Shown here: positions 58,840-64,000 of the stretch, in pieces
Layout of the letters: every line of letters starts with the position of its first letter
How positions within the stretch are numbered: the stretch's first letter is position 1
Assembly (NCBI RefSeq): GCF_030408395.1
Contig: NZ_CP046980.1
Coordinates: 124,001 to 188,000, forward strand
Direction of reading: 5' to 3'
Source of the DNA: Corynebacterium aquatimens
Lineage (GTDB): Bacteria; Actinomycetota; Actinomycetes; Mycobacteriales; Mycobacteriaceae
DNA length: 64,000 nucleotides
The notes under the pieces: model-generated
What the model was told of the DNA's origin: nothing
The model's input: the letters and a program-made list of their open reading frames with translations, nothing else
Database searches by the model: none
Translations under genes and position numbers: made by a program

Positions 58840-60149
58840 CCCAACTGGAACAGGGGTTGGCCAGGCGGAATGTTCGATTCCACGCGCACACCGCCGACGT
58901 CATTGACATACGGGCGCGGGTTCGCTTGTGCGGGTGCGGCTGGTGCCGGCGCAGGAGCCGGGGCTGGCGCTGGCGCGGGTGTGGGAGCTGGGGCCGGAGC
59001 GGGCGCAGGCGGTTGTTGCCGCGGCACCGGGGCGGGGGCCTGCTGCACCGGCGCCGGCTGGTTTTGCTGGACCTGTTGGTTCTGTGGCTGGTTCTGTGGC
59101 TGGTTCTGGTTCTGCCGCGGCGCGGGATCCTTCTTTAGCTCCTCTTTTGGCTTGTCTTTGGGCTCTTCTTTTGCCTCGTCTTTTGGTTTCTCTTCAGACG
59201 TTTTTGGCTCCGACTTCGTGGGTGAGGTGGACCCGGTGAAGGTATCGGATACCTGGTTAGAGCTCACCGTGATGTCCTGGGAGTTCACAGCCATCAAGCC
59301 CACGCCGCCGAGTGCGAGCGCGACCGTGAGGCACGCCGCGACCTGGAAGCTGGTGTATCGCTTCTTTCTCTGTGGTGCCTCCGGCTCATCATCATCTTCG
59401 TCGGCTGCCAATGCTGCGGCTTCCGCGACGCTGTCAGCGGCGAACTGGGGTTCAGGAGCCAGGACGGGGATCGGAGAAGTGATCGGGTGTTCTTCCTTGG
59501 CCACTGGGTTGGCGGACACCGTCAGGGACGGAGCTCCGCCGTTCGGTGCGTGGTAACCGTGCGCCATTGGAATCACGCCGCGCTTCTCTAAGCGGCGCAA
59601 CGTCGGGCTCAGTTCGGCGCCGGTGGCTAGGTCGAACTCGCCCACCTGCTCGCCGTCGATAAGCGCGATGACATCTCCAGCCGCGTCGAAGCCCACCTCG
59701 ACGAGGAAATGCTTGCGCTCAGTAGACGTGGCCAACTTTGCGGTGGGGAGGTACGACACCTGGCGCGGGGCCCCGGTGGGGAGAAGCACCCAGGGCTCCT
59801 CGGGGGGTGTGTTTGCTGGCGTACACAAACCCGGGCGGGGGAGGCGCAGGTGCAGATCCAGGTCGTAATCCGCGACCTCGAGCCGCGCTGTGACCTGCGG
59901 GGACAGGCCAGCCTGGGCGATCGTTGCTAGCTCCGCGTACTCGCGGCTATCGGACGCGGAGAGCGTGCCGAGGGTGTGGCCTTCGAGCACAACCGCGAAG
60001 GGGCTGTCGTGGCCTTCGGGAAACTCGATGGAGACGGTGTAGTCACCTGCGGGCAGTTCGCGCAGCAGGTCCTCATTGAGATCATTAACGGGGATAGTGC
60101 GAATAGCGCCAAGGCCAAGGTCTGGCACCTTGTAACTGGTCGACGTCAA
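58833..60149 (-). CDS. Single-span membrane protein with Pro/Ala/Gln-rich tail
   Basis: A 438-residue protein. The N-terminal 200 residues are soluble, and one segment (IEFPEGHDSPFAVVLEGHTL) faintly resembles a HIRAN-like fold; that is pattern recall. One membrane span (residues about 280-298, AACLTVALALGGVGLMAV) follows a basic anchor (RKKRYTS), then a charged and Lys/Glu/Pro-rich region, a Gln/Asn stretch, and (AP)n repeats, so the C-terminus is probably outside the membrane. The TTG at 60149 is used because GGAGGGG sits just upstream; a GTG at 60167 is the longer option. Unknown function. Confidence 0.65.
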   Translation of the reverse strand: MTSTSYKVPDLGLGAIRTIPVNDLNEDLLRELPAGDYTVSIEFPEGHDSPFAVVLEGHTLGTLSASDSREYAELATIAQAGLSPQVTARLEVADYDLDLHLRLPRPGLCTPANTPPEEPWVLLPTGAPRQVSYLPTAKLATSTERKHFLVEVGFDAAGDVIALIDGEQVGEFDLATGAELSPTLRRLEKRGVIPMAHGYHAPNGGAPSLTVSANPVAKEEHPITSPIPVLAPEPQFAADSVAEAAALAADEDDDEPEAPQRKKRYTSFQVAACLTVALALGGVGLMAVNSQDITVSSNQVSDTFTGSTSPTKSEPKTSEEKPKDEAKEEPKDKPKEELKKDPAPRQNQNQPQNQPQNQQVQQNQPAPVQQAPAPVPRQQPPAPAPAPAPTPAPAPAPAPAPAPAAPAQANPRPYVNDVGGVRVESNIPPGQPLFQLGW

Positions 60150-60208
60150 CGCCCCTCCTTCGATCACGAGGTCTTTCTCAAGTTTTCTTACTGCACCGTA
60201 GGGTTATC

Positions 60209-62149
<1,941 letters not shown>

Positions 62150-62209
62150 CTAGAACCCGCCGCGGCGTAGAAGTAGGGCGCTTCCGCGCGCGTGCATCGG
62201 GGCGTACAT
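62150..62209 (-). CDS. leuL: leuA leader peptide
   Basis: A 19-codon reading frame, MYAPMHARGSALLLRRGGF then TAG. Three consecutive leucine codons (CTA CTT CTA) include the rare CTA. The ATG lies about one base after the predicted transcription start, so it would be translated leaderless. Leucine starvation would stall ribosomes at the triplet and change the downstream fold. Leucine-codon leaders of leuA are known in actinobacteria; the mechanism here is inferred. Confidence 0.7.
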   Translation of the reverse strand: MYAPMHARGSALLLRRGGF

Positions 62210-62216
62210 GCTGGCT

Positions 62217-62245
62217 ACTATACGCGCTTAATGTGTCCGTCGTCA
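62217..62245 (-). promoter_or_regulatory. leuA promoter
   Basis: TATAGT (62217-62222) with a TGACGA-like -35 17 bases upstream, reading leftwards. The start point would fall at about 62210, directly at the leader peptide ATG. Confidence 0.55.
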
Positions 62246-63085
62246 CGCGGGCTTGCGCGAGAGGGCAAAGGTGGCGGCGAACATCGCGAGGACCGCCACC
62301 ACCATGATGAGGTAGCCGACAAAACCCTCGACCTTGAAAGACTCCCCGAGCAACAAAATGCCCAACGTGTACGCGACTAGAGGCTCAAAGACTTTCATTG
62401 CGGGCAGCGATTGAGCAAGGTTGCCGGAGCTAAACGCATATTGCTGGACGACGGTGCCGATCACTGCGGAGGCGAGGAGCGCGTACAACGGCCAAGTGGT
62501 GACCAGGCCAATGATTCCGCCGTGGACGAACTCATCGACGGCAGTTTTAGAAAAAACGGCGAGGTAGCCGAACATTGCACCGCAGATCGCGCCCAGCAGA
62601 AAAGCGCGGGTGGTTCGGTCTTGACGAGCGGCGAGGTAGGACGTGACCACCATAGTGACCGCGCCGACAGCGACTGCGGTGCCCCATTCGACGCCGGTCA
62701 CTGCGCGCGTGCCCGGTAGTGGCCGTCCAATGATGACGAGCGCGCCCACAGCGACCGTGAGGACGGTGGCCCAAAAACTTTCATCGACGTCCATGTGCCG
62801 GCCTTCAACGCGGGCGGCGAGAAGAAGCGTCATCAACAGCGACAAGACGAGCACCGGCTGGACGACAAGGAGTGAACCGTACGCGAGCGCGACCGCCTGG
62901 AACCCGTACGCCAGCCATGCCAGCGAGAGCGACAACCACCAGGTCGGCTTCTTGAAGGTCCCGAGCGTGGAGGAGTCGTGCTGAACCACGATTTGGTGGC
63001 GCCACACAGTGCCCACAGCGATCGTCAGCGCTGAAAGCAGCGCGAAAGTCACTGCGAGAACATTGCTATGCGCGTCAACTTGCAC
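62243..63085 (-). CDS. DMT-superfamily permease
   Basis: A 280-residue protein of nine to ten membrane spans with the two-half layout of drug/metabolite transporters (QPVLVLSLLMTLLLAA in the first half, MKVFEPLVAYTLGILLLGESF in the second). The substrate is unknown. GTG start. It ends right at the leuA promoter region. Confidence 0.8.
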   Translation of the reverse strand: MQVDAHSNVLAVTFALLSALTIAVGTVWRHQIVVQHDSSTLGTFKKPTWWLSLSLAWLAYGFQAVALAYGSLLVVQPVLVLSLLMTLLLAARVEGRHMDVDESFWATVLTVAVGALVIIGRPLPGTRAVTGVEWGTAVAVGAVTMVVTSYLAARQDRTTRAFLLGAICGAMFGYLAVFSKTAVDEFVHGGIIGLVTTWPLYALLASAVIGTVVQQYAFSSGNLAQSLPAMKVFEPLVAYTLGILLLGESFKVEGFVGYLIMVVAVLAMFAATFALSRKPA

Positions 63086-63196
63086 CCTGCCATCCTATGG
63101 CACCCAGTGCTGACGAATCTATTAGAAGACGATGTCGGGGGAATGCCGTAGAGTATTTCCCGCAACATTTTTTCGTTATATAGAGGTAGGAATACC

Positions 63197-64000
63197 GTGG
63201 CACTGATTGTGCAGAAGTACGGCGGTTCGTCGTTGGAGAGCGCGGAGCGAATCCGGGCGGTGGCGGAACGGATCGTCGATACGCATAAGGCGGGCAACGA
63301 CGTAGTGGTGGTGTGCTCCGCGATGGGCGATACCACCGATGAGCTACTGGACCTTGCCGCGCAGGTGAACCCGGTGCCGCCGCCACGCGAGATGGATATG
63401 CTGCTCACCGCGGGTGAGAGGATTTCAAACTCACTGGTGGCAATGGCGATCGCGTCGTTTGGTGCGCCGGTGCAATCCTTCACAGGCTCCCAGGCTGGTG
63501 TTATTACGACGGAGCGTCACGGCAACGCGCGCATCCTGGAAGTCACCCCGGGGCGCGTGAAGGAAGCGATTGACGCCGGCAAGATCGCCATCGTCGCCGG
63601 CTTCCAGGGAGTTAACCGCGACACGAAAGATGTGACCACGCTCGGGCGCGGCGGCTCGGACACGACGGCGGTGGCGCTCGCCGCGGCGCTGGGCGCAGAC
63701 GTGTGTGAGATCTACTCGGACGTCGATGGCGTGTACAGCGCTGACCCACGCATCGTGCCGGACGCGAAGAAGCTTGACCAGATTTCCTTCGAGGAAATGC
63801 TGGAACTGGCTGCATCCGGGTCAAAAATTTTGGTTCTGCGCAGCGTCGAATACGCACGCGCGTTTGGCGTGCCCATGCGAGTACGCTCGTCTTACAGCAA
63901 TGATCCCGGCACACTCGTCGCCGGAGCGATGGAGGATATCCCCGTGGAAGAAGCAGTTCTGGTTGGTGTAGCTACCGACGATTCAGAGGCAAAAATCACC
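63197..64000 (+). CDS. lysC: Aspartokinase alpha subunit, 5' part (runs off right edge)
   Basis: The first 268 residues of aspartokinase, which phosphorylates aspartate for lysine, threonine and methionine synthesis. [16 protein letters not shown] is the kinase start, followed by [11 protein letters not shown] and [17 protein letters not shown]. The regulatory ACT domains lie beyond the window. GTG start with AGAGGTAGG upstream. A second, internal start makes the beta subunit. Confidence 0.95.
   Translation, partial: MALIVQKYGGSSLESAERIRAVAERIVDTHKAGNDVVVVCSAMGDTTDELLDLAAQVNPVPPPREMDMLLTAGERISNSLVAMAIASFGAPVQSFTGSQAGVITTERHGNARILEVTPGRVKEAIDAGKIAIVAGFQGVNRDTKDVTTLGRGGSDTTAVALAAALGADVCEIYSDVDGVYSADPRIVPDAKKLDQISFEEMLELAASGSKILVLRSVEYARAFGVPMRVRSSYSNDPGTLVAGAMEDIPVEEAVLVGVATDDSEAKIT
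63929..64000 (+). CDS. lysC: Aspartokinase beta subunit, internal start (partial)
   Basis: An ATG inside lysC opens [22 protein letters not shown], collinear with the known beta subunit of Corynebacterium glutamicum LysC ([11 protein letters not shown]). GGAG lies just upstream. The product is the regulatory ACT part alone. Confidence 0.7.
   Translation, partial: MEDIPVEEAVLVGVATDDSEAKIT

Overview
The window looks like a chromosomal segment of a Corynebacterium species. Gene order from aspartate aminotransferase through dnaX, YbaB, recR, gatD/murT, a DnaQ-like gene and leuA to lysC is the order I know from corynebacteria. The mycolata cell-wall genes (dprE1, dprE2, aftA, emb, glfT1 and the galactan exporter) point the same way. 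Base composition is moderately GC-rich, and many starts are GTG or lack a Shine-Dalgarno sequence.

Layout. 1-5.4 kb: 5' part of hrpB, then three paralogous genes of unknown function under duplicated control regions carrying the same palindrome, with a DUF222/HNH nuclease gene between them on the other strand. 5.4-11.8 kb: a small secreted protein, a lipoprotein-kinase-FHA signalling cluster, then small metabolic genes (SDR, LysE exporter, serine hydrolase-like, S4 protein, VOC protein). 11.8-28.3 kb: arabinogalactan region. dprE1-dprE2-aftA-emb-M13 peptidase-hydrolase form one leftward operon; a GtrA protein, GlfT1 and the Wzt/Wzm exporter follow. 28.3-33.1 kb: tRNA-Ser(UGA), a GDSL hydrolase, a holin-like membrane protein, an aromatic/HisC-type aminotransferase, tRNA-Ser(GCU), and mgtE between two identical tRNA-Arg(ACG) genes.

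33.1-38.7 kb is an accessory island that starts at the second tRNA-Arg: transposase debris, an intact IS21-family element (7-bp target duplication), a secreted-protein/small-membrane-protein pair, further transposase debris, and an intact IS3-family element (3-bp duplication and a frameshift signal). 38.8-46.5 kb: tyrA, tadA with an in-frame CsbD extension, tRNA-Ser(CGA), an MMPL transporter, and a tgt / queuosine-precursor transporter / gluQ set. 46.5-50.1 kb: a large surface protein, a lipoprotein, tRNA-Ser(GGA) and SRP RNA. 50.4-64 kb: a second HNH gene, aspartate aminotransferase, dnaX, ybaB, recR, gatD/murT, a degenerate exonuclease-like gene, a membrane protein, leuA with a leucine-codon leader peptide, a DMT permease, and the start of lysC.

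Most unusual points: an 11-bp word, CGTCGATAAGC, occurs 17 times exactly in 64 kb on both strands, in coding and intergenic DNA but not in the island; the three-paralog family shares a palindromic control region; the Tgt homolog lacks the zinc cysteines; and TadA runs in frame into CsbD. Coordinates and motifs were read by eye; no database search was possible.
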